A stretch of 59,971 nucleotides of DNA from the NCBI GenBank assembly GCA_009380095.1, contig WHSL01000007.1, forward strand, positions 1-59,971. Reading direction: 5' to 3'. The DNA is from Streptosporangiales bacterium (lineage in GTDB: Bacteria; Actinomycetota; Actinomycetes; Streptosporangiales; Streptosporangiaceae). Each line of letters starts with the position of its first letter. Within the stretch, counting starts at the first letter, position 1. The notes beneath the pieces are model-generated. The model did no database searches. It was given only the letters and a program-made list of their open reading frames with translations, and had not been told where the DNA came from. The translations under genes and the position numbers were made by a program. Shown here piece after piece: positions 36,800-44,612 of this stretch.

Positions 36800-37516
36800 T
36801 CACACTTCCGGAAGTTCCACCGTCGTACCCCTGGTGAGATGACGGCCCATCACGGCCCGGGCGGTATCGCGGTCCCGGCGTGCGATGGCCTCGACCAGCT
36901 CCTGGTGGTCCTCGACGGTCCGCTGGTGGGCGTCGGCCGCGGGCTCGCGGGCCCGCAGCGCCGCCATCCGCAGCGGCCCACGGAACGACCCGGCCAGCCG
37001 GGCCACCGCGCCGTTGTGCGTGGCCTCGGCCAGCCGGGCATGGAACTCCTCGGCGGTGGTCCGGTCGTACGCCCCACCGGCCAGCGACTCCTCGGCCAGC
37101 CGGCACACGTCACGCAGCCCCTCCAGGTCCTCCTCGGTCGCCCGCGCGAGGACCAGGTCGAGAATGCCCAACTCCATCATCAGGCGGGCCTCCGCCACCT
37201 GGTCGGGATCGACCGGCGACAGCGTCAACAGGTCGGTGAGCCGCTCCCCCACCACCTCGTTGGAGGGCGCGGTGACGAACGCGCCGCCGCCGGCCCCCAC
37301 CCTGACCGACATCAGGCCCTGCGCCTCGAGGGTCCGCAGCGAGTCCCTGACGGTGACCCGGCTGACCCCGAAGGCCTCGGCGAGCTGCCGCTCCGACGGC
37401 AGCCGGTCGTGCGGAGCCAGCCGGCCGGACCGCAGCAGCGCCACGATCTGATCCACGATCTGCTGGCTCGCACGGCCCGAGCTCACCGGACTGAGGTAGT
37501 CGCCCGCATCGCCCAT
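36800..37516 (-). CDS. GntR-family regulator, FadR/FCD subfamily, copy 1
   Basis: A 238-residue regulator. The N-terminal winged helix contains LPSERQLAEAFGVSRVTVRDSLRTL; the C-terminal FCD domain keeps the histidines expected for a metal-dependent ligand site (EEFHARLAEATHN, VEDHQELVEAI, MGRHL). This class typically responds to small carboxylates and binds TGGT-N3-ACCA operators. It is clearly paralogous to the regulator at 54951. ATG at 37516 with AAAGG upstream is preferred over an unsupported ATG at 37552. The promoter region contains two ATGGTC half-sites, suggesting autoregulation. Confidence 0.92.
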   Translation of the reverse strand: MGDAGDYLSPVSSGRASQQIVDQIVALLRSGRLAPHDRLPSERQLAEAFGVSRVTVRDSLRTLEAQGLMSVRVGAGGGAFVTAPSNEVVGERLTDLLTLSPVDPDQVAEARLMMELGILDLVLARATEEDLEGLRDVCRLAEESLAGGAYDRTTAEEFHARLAEATHNGAVARLAGSFRGPLRMAALRAREPAADAHQRTVEDHQELVEAIARRDRDTARAVMGRHLTRGTTVELPEV

Positions 37517-37531
37517 CCCCGATCGCCTTTC

Positions 37532-37552
37532 TATGGTCTTATGGTCAGTCAT
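37532..37552. promoter_or_regulatory. Tandem operator half-sites upstream of gntR copy 1 and cupin
   Basis: TATGGTCTTATGGTCAGTCAT holds two direct ATGGTC repeats nine bases apart, the second continuing as TGGT-CAG-TCAT, a degenerate form of the window-wide operator. The sequence is in the AT-rich 86-base gap between the divergent GntR and cupin genes. Confidence 0.5.
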
Positions 37553-37602
37553 TAGTATATTCTTTCCGTACTACATTTTCCTCGCTCATGGGAGCTTAAA
37601 TC

Positions 37603-38601
37603 ATGGCCAAGAGCGGCAGGGTGTTCCTGCGTGGCATCACCTCGGAGAAGTACGGACTCTCGGATCTGCGCGAGGCACAGCTCAAGGCCCCGCGGGTGCG
37701 CAACGACGAGGTGGTCGTCGACGACGCCAAGGTCGGCCACTCCGGCGACTCGGAGGACTCCCGTACGTGGTGGCGGATCGGCCCCGGCGACGACCCGTTC
37801 CTGACCCAGACCCTGCAGGTGCACTTCGTCGAGATCCCGCCCGGCAAGTCCAACCACGGGCACGGCCACCAGAACGAGGCGGCCTTCTACATCCTGCGCG
37901 GCAAGGGCTATGAGATCCACGACGGCAAGCGCTACGACTGGGAGAAGGACGACCTGGTCGTGGTGCACACCGACTCGGTGCACCGGCACTTCAACGACGG
38001 CGACGAGACGGCCACCGCGCTGGTGGTCAAGGCCAAGAGCACGTGGATGTACTTCGGCCTGATCCAGCAGGGCCGCAGTGGCCCGGTCAAGGACGAGCAC
38101 CGGTTCGGGCCGCGGCGGGACTGGTCGCAGATCTGGACCCCCGGCGTGCTCGACCGCAAGAAGGTCGTCAAGCCCTCCGACACCACCTGGGAGACCACCC
38201 AGGACGGCATCGTCCGGCACATCCTCTCCCCCGCCCGCGACGACGTCCGCTGCTTCAGTGTCGACGCCTACCAGCAGCGCATCCCCGCGGGCAGCCGGTC
38301 GGGCAAGTCCTGGCAGATGGCCGACAAGGTGCTCTACGTCCAGTCCGGCTCGGGCACCAGCTACCACTGGGAGGTCGAGGCGGAGATCGCCGACCAGTAC
38401 TACGCCCGCGTCGCCAAGGAGCCGACCGAGCACCGGTTCACCGCCGGCGACACGATCTACGTCCCGCAGAACACCGTGGCCCAGCACGTCGCCGACGACG
38501 GCGCCGAGGTCACGCTGCTGAGCGCCCAGAACCGGCTGTTCCGGTACCTCGGCTACGACACCGTCGCCTACCTGGAGAACGCACCCGAGTTCGACGCGTA
38601 A
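37603..38601 (+). CDS. Bicupin protein with active N-terminal metal site
   Basis: A 332-residue cupin protein. The N-terminal cupin has a complete metal site: HGHGHQNEAAFYILRG then VHTDSVHRHFND. The C-terminal cupin (AGSRSGKSWQMADKVLYVQSG, QHVADD) has lost the HxH pair. No signal peptide. It starts the unit that also encodes a double cupin and a TRIP13-like ATPase and is divergent from GntR copy 1. Likely a dioxygenase or isomerase on an aromatic intermediate; substrate unknown. Confidence 0.8.
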   Translation: MAKSGRVFLRGITSEKYGLSDLREAQLKAPRVRNDEVVVDDAKVGHSGDSEDSRTWWRIGPGDDPFLTQTLQVHFVEIPPGKSNHGHGHQNEAAFYILRGKGYEIHDGKRYDWEKDDLVVVHTDSVHRHFNDGDETATALVVKAKSTWMYFGLIQQGRSGPVKDEHRFGPRRDWSQIWTPGVLDRKKVVKPSDTTWETTQDGIVRHILSPARDDVRCFSVDAYQQRIPAGSRSGKSWQMADKVLYVQSGSGTSYHWEVEAEIADQYYARVAKEPTEHRFTAGDTIYVPQNTVAQHVADDGAEVTLLSAQNRLFRYLGYDTVAYLENAPEFDA

Positions 38602-38639
38602 CACGCGCCGGACAGCACCAACGCGACGAGGAGGCGCCG

Positions 38640-39707
38640 ATGGCCAGCCGGACCACGACCAAGGTGACCCACTACCACGTGCAGAAGAAGCGGCGCGCGG
38701 AGTTCCTGGAGAACTGGCGGGCCAATCGGCGTACGGTCGTCACGGCCGACGACGTCACGCTCCACCCCAGCGAGCGCGGCCACCGGATCGGTGCGTACGT
38801 CGGCACCGACGGCGACCGGCCGACCCGCACGATGGACGCCATGGTGCACGAGTTCGACCCGGGCACCTCGACCACGATCCATCGGCACAGCTGGGACGCG
38901 ATGGTGTTCGTCGTCGGCGGCTGGGGCTGGACCGAGATCGACGGCGAGCGGATCGACTGGGGCCCGGGCGACTCGATGCACCTGCCGGCCTGGTCCTGGC
39001 ACCGCTCCGGCAACGACGGCGAGGGCACGGCGCGGTACCTGACGTTCTCCAGCGAGCCGATGATGGACACGATGGGCATGTCGGTGCTGGAGGACGCCGG
39101 TGACGCCGACGTCTCCACCCTCCCCGCACGTCCCGCCTACACCGACACGATGACCGGCGACGACCCGTACGCCCGCCGGATCCGCCGCCTCGGCCGCGAA
39201 CAGCGCGCCCGCCGCGGCGGCCGGCTCCACACCAGCTGGGACGATCTCGAGCTGCTCATCACCCCGCGGGGCACCCGGACGACGTTCCTGCTCGACCGGG
39301 CCATCGGCTACCAGGCCTCGGGCATCACGATGGCCATGTTCGAGATCGCGCCGGGCCGCGCGCAGTCGATGCACCGTCACCCCGGCGAGGCCTGGCTGTA
39401 CGTCGTCGAGGGCAGCGGCCACAGCTACCTCGGCACCGAGCCGGAGGGCGGCGAGAAGCACCCTTGGAAGAAGGGCGACCTGATCATCGTCGACCACTTC
39501 CTCTGGCACCAGCACCTGAACGACAACCCGGACCAGACCGCCAAGGTGGTCCGGATCCACATGTTCGACAGCCTGCTGGAGACGATGCGGGTGCTGACCG
39601 ACCCACTGGTGCTGTTCGAGGAGCCGCCGGACCACATCCGCGACGCTCAGGCCGGCGACCCGACCACGGTCGACTGGCCGGAGGTCGTCCGGCCGACCTG
39701 GCCGTGA
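38640..39707 (+). CDS. Double-cupin protein (gentisate dioxygenase-like), both metal sites intact
   Basis: A 355-residue bicupin. N-terminal cupin: TTIHRHSWDAMVFVVGG (His81, His83, Asp86) with WSWHRSGN; C-terminal cupin: MHRHPGEAWLYVVEG with FLWHQHLND. Its paralog at 21282 has kept only the second site. GAGGAGG precedes the ATG. The stop overlaps the GTG of a TRIP13-like AAA ATPase gene by four bases, so the two proteins are likely made together. A ring-cleaving dioxygenase role is plausible from fold and context. Confidence 0.82.
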   Translation: MASRTTTKVTHYHVQKKRRAEFLENWRANRRTVVTADDVTLHPSERGHRIGAYVGTDGDRPTRTMDAMVHEFDPGTSTTIHRHSWDAMVFVVGGWGWTEIDGERIDWGPGDSMHLPAWSWHRSGNDGEGTARYLTFSSEPMMDTMGMSVLEDAGDADVSTLPARPAYTDTMTGDDPYARRIRRLGREQRARRGGRLHTSWDDLELLITPRGTRTTFLLDRAIGYQASGITMAMFEIAPGRAQSMHRHPGEAWLYVVEGSGHSYLGTEPEGGEKHPWKKGDLIIVDHFLWHQHLNDNPDQTAKVVRIHMFDSLLETMRVLTDPLVLFEEPPDHIRDAQAGDPTTVDWPEVVRPTWP

Positions 39708-40612
39708 GCACCACGGGCACGGTACGCCTCCCGCCGGGGGTCACGGGTGTGCACGCGCTGCCGGCCGACCACCACGATGGGCCGTGGGACTCGATCATCA
39801 CGCCTCCCGGCCTGAAGGAACGGCTGCTGGGTCAGGCCACCCTGCTGTTGCGCCACGGCCGGCGGCTGCAGCAGCTGTCCGGCGCGCCACACGGGCTGGT
39901 GGTGCTCGCCGGCCCCCCGGGCACGGGGAAGACCACGCTCTGTCAGGGGCTCGCCCAGGTGGTGGCCCTGGCCCTGGCGCGACGCGGCGCGACGACGTTC
40001 GTCGAGGTCGACCCGCACGCGTTCCCCAGCGAGATGCTCGGCGAGAGCCAGCGGGCCGTACGGGAGCTGTTCACCGAGACCCTGCCCGAGCTCGCCCAGC
40101 GCAGGCCGCACACGATCGTCCTGATCGACGAGATCGAGGCCCTGGCGGTACGCCGGAGCGCGGCGGCGTTCGAGACCAACCCGGTCGATGTGCACCGGGC
40201 GACGGACGCCGCGCTCTCCGGCCTCGACGAGCTCCGCGTGTCCTCCCCCAACCTGCTGATGCTGACGACCACGAACTTCATGCCGGCACTCGACGAGGCA
40301 TTCCTCTCCCGTGCCGACCTGGTCGTGGAGACGGCGCTGCCGGACGAGGACGTGATCGCCGGCATCATCCGCGGATCGCTGACCGAGCTCGCCGTCCAGT
40401 GGCCCGGCCTGCGGCCGCTGGCCGGTGACGCCGGTCTGCACGGCAAGCTCGCCGCCCGGTGCGCCGGATTCGACGGCCGGAAGGTGCGCAAGGCGATCCT
40501 TTCGGCCCTGGCGCAACGCCCGGACCTCGCCGAAGACCCCGAACGCCTCACCGCCGAGGACCTCGTGAGCGCGGTCGCCACCGCGGCCGAAGGCCCGCGC
40601 GTCGGCACGTGA
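39704..40612 (+). CDS. TRIP13/Pch2-like AAA+ ATPase
   Basis: A 302-residue single-domain AAA+ ATPase. Walker A GPPGTGKTTL at about residues 70-79, a TRIP13-like stretch in which VEVDPHAFPSEMLGES takes the place of the SHSLFSKWFSES region, Walker B LIDEIEALAVRRSA near 139-152, then VLTT-type sensor LMLTTTN and the AFLSRADLV segment that closely parallels AFVDRADIK of TRIP13. Bacterial Pch2-like proteins are best known beside HORMA proteins in CBASS defence, but no HORMA or nucleotidyltransferase gene is present. The coupling to a double cupin (GTGA overlap) suggests remodelling of that enzyme. Family call from remembered motifs, not a search. Confidence 0.8.
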   Translation: MSTTGTVRLPPGVTGVHALPADHHDGPWDSIITPPGLKERLLGQATLLLRHGRRLQQLSGAPHGLVVLAGPPGTGKTTLCQGLAQVVALALARRGATTFVEVDPHAFPSEMLGESQRAVRELFTETLPELAQRRPHTIVLIDEIEALAVRRSAAAFETNPVDVHRATDAALSGLDELRVSSPNLLMLTTTNFMPALDEAFLSRADLVVETALPDEDVIAGIIRGSLTELAVQWPGLRPLAGDAGLHGKLAARCAGFDGRKVRKAILSALAQRPDLAEDPERLTAEDLVSAVATAAEGPRVGT

Positions 40613-40636
40613 ACCGGCCGGCGGAGCGCGGAGATC

Positions 40637-41335
40637 ATGATCTTGGGGTGTTGCTGCCTCACCTGGCCGGGGTTGAGCGGCTTGGGGTTCGAGACTGCCC
40701 GGAGCCTCGCGGTCCGCGGTGCGTCGGTGGTGCTGGCGGTGCGGGACGTCGACGACCCGAGAGGGATTCGAGCCGCAGTTCGGCACCAACCACCTCGGGC
40801 ATTTCGCCCTCACCGGGCTGGTGCTGGACCGGCTGCTGCCCGTGCCCGGCTCCCGGGTAGTCACAGTGAGCAGCAATGGCCATCGGATCCGGGCGCGGAT
40901 CCATTTCGACGACCTGCAGTGGGAGCGGTCCTACGACCGGGTGGCCGCCTACGGGCAGTCCAAGCTCGCCAATCTGATGTTCACCTACGAGCTGCAGCGC
41001 CGGCTCGCCGCCCGCGGCACCACCATCGCCGTTGCCGCGCACCCGGGCCTCGCCGACACCGACCTCATCCGCAACTCCCCTGCTGCCATCCGCCTGCTCG
41101 CCTCCGCCATCGCACCCTTGATCGCCCAGACCCCAGCCATGGGCGCACTCCCCACCCTGCGGGCCGCCACCGGCCCCGGCGTGCTCGGCGGCCAGTACTA
41201 CGGCCCCGACAGACCCGGCCCGAGGGGCCACCCGCAGCCGGTCACCTCCAGCGCGCAGTCCTACAACGTGGCCCTCCAACAGCGCCTTGGGCCACCTCGG
41301 AACAGCTCACCGGGGTAACCTTCCACATCTGACCG
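40637..41335 (+). pseudogene. Short-chain dehydrogenase pseudogene (deletion plus frameshifts)
   Basis: Remains of an SDR of the retinol-dehydrogenase-like type spread over two frames. SGLGFETARSLAVRGASVVLAVRD near 40679-40750 is the cofactor-binding segment, but the next 50-60 residues that should carry the NNAG motif are missing. A different frame resumes at GFEPQFGTNHLGHFALTGLVLD and continues through YGQSKLANLMF. A further frame change near 41285 separates the last conserved residues (ATSEQLTGV). No intact start-to-stop frame covers the family length. It lies between two metabolic modules and may mark an old junction. Confidence 0.8.
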
Positions 41336-41352
41336 CAGGATGCACTCCCTGG

Positions 41353-41808
41353 TTAGAGCAGGGTCTCGCCGCGTTCGAGGGCCGCGATCTGGTCGACGCG
41401 TACCCGGTGCCGCCCGCCCTTGAACGGCGTGGTCAGCCACGTCGCGAGGATCTGTTCGGCGAGGTCCAGCGAGATGATCTTGGCGCCGAGGACGAGCACG
41501 TTGGAGTCGTTGTTGCCCCGGGCGATCTCGGTGGTGAACAGGTCGTGGCAGAGGCTCGCCCGGATCAGGGGCAGTTTGTTACAGGCCACGGTCTCGCCCA
41601 TCCCCGAGCCTCCGACCACGATCCCGCGGTCGGCGCGGCCGTCGGCGACCCGGCGGCAGACGTCCTCGCACAGGGGCGGGTAGTCGACCACCTCGTCACC
41701 GTCGGTCGCGCCACGATCGTCGGCCTGGTGACCGTGGCCGGTCAGCCAGTCGATCAGATGCGCCTTCATGGCCAGGCCGTTGTGGTCGGCGGCGATCGCG
41801 ATCCGCAT
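41353..41808 (-). CDS. rpiB: RpiB/LacAB-family sugar-phosphate isomerase
   Basis: A 151-residue protein, normal length for ribose-5-phosphate isomerase B. AADHNG near the N terminus, VVGGSGMGE in the middle and NNDSNVLVLGA are the family's phosphate-binding and active-site segments. It is last in a leftward unit after a decarboxylase-like gene and a ferredoxin reductase. A sugar role is unexpected in this setting; it may isomerise a different aldose/ketose-like intermediate, as family members do in some catabolic clusters. Confidence 0.88.
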   Translation of the reverse strand: MRIAIAADHNGLAMKAHLIDWLTGHGHQADDRGATDGDEVVDYPPLCEDVCRRVADGRADRGIVVGGSGMGETVACNKLPLIRASLCHDLFTTEIARGNNDSNVLVLGAKIISLDLAEQILATWLTTPFKGGRHRVRVDQIAALERGETLL

Positions 41809-41818
41809 GCCCCCTCCC

Positions 41819-42763
41819 TCAGCCCGAGTACGGGAAGACCGTGTCCAGCGGCATCGGCTCGTCGAGGATCCGCTGGTGGACCGCGTACCCCATCAGTTTC
41901 TCGACCATCGCCCGGTTCGGCTCGACGCCGTACGGCAGCGGATCCCCGCCGGTCGCCTCCATGGCCCTCAGGTTGCGCCGGTCGTCCGGCCCCGGCTCAT
42001 CGATCGCGCCGGCACGGAGCCGATCGACGTAGGTGTCCTTGGCCCGCTCGAACACGTCCATCACCTGCCCGGCCAGCTCCGGCCGGGCCTCCAGCAGTTC
42101 GTCCCGGACCACGACGAGGTGGTTGATCGGGTAGAAGCCGGAGGCCTGGAAGGACGCGAAGGCGGTCTCACCGGCGTCCGGGATCAGCGGCGCCACGTCC
42201 GGGTGGCCGGTGCCGACCCCGATCGCCGCGGCGAGGTCACCGGAGCCGACCAGGTCCTCCAGGGTGTGCCCCGGCTCCACCGGTACGACGTTGGGCGGCG
42301 GCCGGTAGTCGGCGACGTGCTCGTCGCCGGAGAGCACCCAGGTGATCGAGTCGAGGTCCACGCCGTACTCGTCGGCGAGAATGCCGCGGGCCCACACCCC
42401 GGTGGTCACGGTGTAGCCGCGGTTGACCCCGACCCGGCGCCCCTCCAGGTCCTTGGGGTGCCGGATGCCCAGCCGGGTGTTGTGCACGATCGCGCCGTGG
42501 TGGAAACCGCGGACGAGGAAGATCGGCAGGGCCGAGAAGCGTACGCCGTGCGCCTTGGCGCAGAGGTAGGTCGTGAACGCCATCTCGCTGATGTCGAACT
42601 CCAGGTTCCGCACCATCCGGCGGAACCCGTGCACCAGCACCGGGATCTCTTCGAAGTCGAAGGCGAACCCGTCCGGCCGGACGGTGCCCTCCTTCAGCGC
42701 GGCGTTGGCGCCCTGGGTCCGGGTCACCGTCTTCAACGTCGGAACGTCCGCGTCACGAGACAT
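41819..42763 (-). CDS. 4,5-dihydroxyphthalate decarboxylase-like protein (PBP-like fold) 1
   Basis: A 314-residue protein without signal peptide. TVRPDGFAFDFEEIPV, FRRMVRNLEFDISEMAFTTYL and FHHGAIVHNTRLGIRHPKDLEGRRVGV follow the same layout as the better match at 51025 (GTIRPDGIDLTYLRLPVEE, FRMMRHQEFEVAELSLSSYV). The family combines a periplasmic-binding-protein-like fold with cytosolic decarboxylase activity in the phthalate pathway. It lies 10 bases from RpiB. It could be either a decarboxylase of a related acid or a binding protein missing its signal. Confidence 0.72.
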   Translation of the reverse strand: MSRDADVPTLKTVTRTQGANAALKEGTVRPDGFAFDFEEIPVLVHGFRRMVRNLEFDISEMAFTTYLCAKAHGVRFSALPIFLVRGFHHGAIVHNTRLGIRHPKDLEGRRVGVNRGYTVTTGVWARGILADEYGVDLDSITWVLSGDEHVADYRPPPNVVPVEPGHTLEDLVGSGDLAAAIGVGTGHPDVAPLIPDAGETAFASFQASGFYPINHLVVVRDELLEARPELAGQVMDVFERAKDTYVDRLRAGAIDEPGPDDRRNLRAMEATGGDPLPYGVEPNRAMVEKLMGYAVHQRILDEPMPLDTVFPYSG

Positions 42764-42788
42764 GCCCGAAACGTAGCATTGGTAAAAA

Positions 42789-42798
42789 CGTCAGACCA
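42789..42798 (-). promoter_or_regulatory. Operator half-site TGGTCTGACG upstream of decarboxylase-like gene 1
   Basis: Read on the minus strand, TGGTCTGACG lies 26 bases upstream of the start at 42763, overlapping the stop codon of the reductase gene, and is followed by a TACCAAT half-site. The same TGGTCTGACG string recurs at 55901. Confidence 0.4.
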
Positions 42799-44047
42799 CA
42801 TCTGTGTCCACGATGAGCGACTTCAACGGCACCGTCTCGTCGCCGGCCGCGCCGGCGCGGATGGTGGCGCCGGCGGCCAGCGCCTTGCGGACCGCCATGT
42901 AGTCGGCCGGGCGGTTGACGGCGTCGATGGCCAGCAGTCGATCTCCCCGGTAGTAGAGCACGGAGAAGCGCTCGGTCTCCGGGTCGCCGCGTACGACGCA
43001 CTCCTCGTACCCGGCGTTCAGGCCGGCGATCTGCAGCTTGAGGTCGCCCTGGTCGGACCAGAACCACGGCACCGCGGTCGTGTCGCCGTACCGGCCGAGC
43101 AGGCCGGCCGCGGCCACCCGGGCCTGGGCGATGGCGTTCTGCACGGACTCGACGCGGATGCGGCCGTTGGCGGCGAGCGGGTGTGGCTGCACCGTACAGT
43201 CGCCGGCGGCGACCACCGACCGTTCGCTGGTGCGGGCGTAACCGTCGACGACGATCCCACCGGCGCAGTCCAGGCCGAGCTGCTCGGCCAGCTCGGTCCG
43301 CGGCACCGCGCCGATCCCGATGAGGACCAGGTCGGCGGGGAGCGACCGGCCGTCCTTGAGCCCGACGCCGGCGACCCGGCCGTCGCACCCGGTGAAGCCG
43401 GCGACCTCCGCGGAGAGCAGCACCGTGCTGCCCCGCCTGTTGTGCGCGGCCCGGTAGAACTCCGAGATCACGGGCGCCACCGCCCGGGAGAGCAGCCGGC
43501 CGGCCGCCTCGACGACGGTGACCGACTTGCCCATGGCCCGCGCCACGGCTGCCGTCTCCAGGCCGATGAACCCGCCGCCCACGATCACCACCTCGCGGGC
43601 CTCCTCCAGGCGGGCGCGGAGCCGGCCGGCATCACCGAGATCCCGGAGATAGACGACCCCGTCAAGGCCGTCGTGCGGAACCGGGAGCCGGGCCGGGCTC
43701 GCCCCGACGGTGAGGGCCAGCTGGTCGAAGGCGAGCGTGCGACCGGCCGCGGTGGTGGCGACGCCCGACCCCGGAGGACCGGACGGGGAGAGCGCGACCC
43801 GCGTGATCCGCTCGCCGGTCAGCAGGTCGATGCCGGCCTCCCGGTAAAAGCCGGGCGCCCGCAGCGCCAGGCCCTCGGTGTCCTGCTCGCCGGTGAGGAA
43901 CGTCTTGGAGAGCGGGGGCCGCTGGTACGGCGGATGCTCCTCCTCGCCTGCCAGGGTGACCGCGCCGTCGTATCCGAGGTCGCGCAACGACACCGCCAGC
44001 TGCAGACCCGCCTGACTGGCGCCCACGATCAGCGTCCGACCGCCCAT
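42791..44047 (-). CDS. FAD-dependent NAD(P)H:ferredoxin reductase
   Basis: A 418-residue flavoprotein of the putidaredoxin-reductase type. FAD-binding TLIVGASQAGLQLA at the N terminus, NAD-binding VVIVGGGFIGLETAAVARA near residue 150, GIGAVPRTEL and VVAAGDCTVQ are in the expected order, and PPYQRPPLSK is characteristic of oxygenase-coupled reductases. The ATG at 44047 follows CGGAG at five bases. It is divergent from the ferredoxin and Rieske oxygenase genes, completing a three-component electron chain. Confidence 0.92.
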   Translation of the reverse strand: MGGRTLIVGASQAGLQLAVSLRDLGYDGAVTLAGEEEHPPYQRPPLSKTFLTGEQDTEGLALRAPGFYREAGIDLLTGERITRVALSPSGPPGSGVATTAAGRTLAFDQLALTVGASPARLPVPHDGLDGVVYLRDLGDAGRLRARLEEAREVVIVGGGFIGLETAAVARAMGKSVTVVEAAGRLLSRAVAPVISEFYRAAHNRRGSTVLLSAEVAGFTGCDGRVAGVGLKDGRSLPADLVLIGIGAVPRTELAEQLGLDCAGGIVVDGYARTSERSVVAAGDCTVQPHPLAANGRIRVESVQNAIAQARVAAAGLLGRYGDTTAVPWFWSDQGDLKLQIAGLNAGYEECVVRGDPETERFSVLYYRGDRLLAIDAVNRPADYMAVRKALAAGATIRAGAAGDETVPLKSLIVDTDVV

Positions 44048-44075
44048 GACCACTCCGAGAAGTCCTATCGATCAA

Positions 44076-44086
44076 TGGTCTAACTA
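44076..44086. promoter_or_regulatory. Operator-like site TGGTCTAACTA
   Basis: TGGT-CTA-ACTA differs from TGGT-N3-ACCA by one base. It lies 29 bases upstream of the reductase start in the divergent promoter region shared with the ferredoxin gene. Confidence 0.55.
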
Positions 44087-44136
44087 TTATTCCACAAGTC
44101 GCCTCGCCTTGTGCGGGTCAATCCAGTCTGGTCTAA

Positions 44137-44147
44137 TGGACATACCA
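44137..44147. promoter_or_regulatory. Operator-like site TGGACATACCA
   Basis: TGGA-CAT-ACCA is a one-mismatch operator 59 bases upstream of the ferredoxin start, preceded by a CTGGTCTAATGG stretch with an additional half-site. With the site at 44076 it gives one operator per divergent direction. Confidence 0.5.
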
Positions 44148-44205
44148 AATCGGCCTCGGGGTGACGTCGCCCGGCCGTAGAGGCACCGCGAAGGGACATC
44201 GGCAC

Positions 44206-44529
44206 TTGTCCAAGGTGATCTACATCGACAGCACCGGCCGTAGGTACACCGTCGACGCGACGGTCGGCGAGACGGTCATGGCCACCGCGGTCAAGAACGG
44301 CGTACCGGGGATCATCGCCGAGTGCGGCGGGAACTGTTCGTGCGCGACCTGCCACGTCTGGGTGGCCGGGGAGTTCGCCCCGCTGGTGGGCGGCCCCGGC
44401 GACATGGAGGACGACCTGCTCGACATGGGGGTCTCCGAGCGGCGGGACACCAGCCGACTCTCCTGTCAGATCCGCGTCACCGAAGACCTCGACGGCCTGA
44501 CGGTGGAGATCCCACCGGAGCAGCCGTGA
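44206..44529 (+). CDS. Putidaredoxin-type [2Fe-2S] ferredoxin
   Basis: A 107-residue plant/vertebrate-type ferredoxin. The cluster ligands are in CGGNCSCATCHVW (C-x5-C-x2-C, with one extra Cys inside) and LSCQI near the C terminus. It should carry electrons from the divergent FAD reductase to the downstream Rieske oxygenase. The TTG at 44206 is the best start (AAGGGA about nine bases upstream); longer frames add an unrelated tail. Confidence 0.9.
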   Translation: MSKVIYIDSTGRRYTVDATVGETVMATAVKNGVPGIIAECGGNCSCATCHVWVAGEFAPLVGGPGDMEDDLLDMGVSERRDTSRLSCQIRVTEDLDGLTVEIPPEQP

Positions 44530-44585
44530 TGCGTACGGCCGTGATGCGTACGGCCATGATGCGTACGGCCATGATCCGAGCGGCC
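44526..44585 (+). repeat. Four tandem 15-base repeats between ferredoxin and Rieske genes
   Basis: Units GTGATGCGTACGGCC (x2), ATGATGCGTACGGCC and the diverged ATGATCCGAGCGGCC follow each other exactly. Each contains one or two ATG/GTG codons. The array begins on the ferredoxin stop codon. Confidence 0.9.
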
Positions 44586-44612
44586 CTGGAGGAAGGGGTA
44601 AGGCAGTGCTGA
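44529..44612 (+). CDS. Possible 27-codon leader ORF overlapping the Rieske start
   Basis: ATG at 44529 overlaps the ferredoxin TGA (TGATG), reads through the tandem repeats as MRTAV-MRTAM-MRTAM-IRAAL and ends with TGA at 44610, past the GTG start of the oxygenase at 44606. It could keep ribosomes moving from ferredoxin to oxygenase. It may equally be non-coding; there is no homology to recognise. Confidence 0.35.
   Translation: MRTAVMRTAMMRTAMIRAALEEGVRQC

Noticed and set aside
39704-40612. CBASS-type defence system suggested by the TRIP13-like ATPase
   Set aside because: No HORMA protein, CD-NTase or effector gene lies within the window; the neighbours are cupins and metabolic genes.
41819-42763. 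ABC transporter binding protein
   Set aside because: It lacks a signal peptide or lipobox and follows the layout of the dihydroxyphthalate decarboxylase-like protein at 51025; a binding role is kept only as an alternative.
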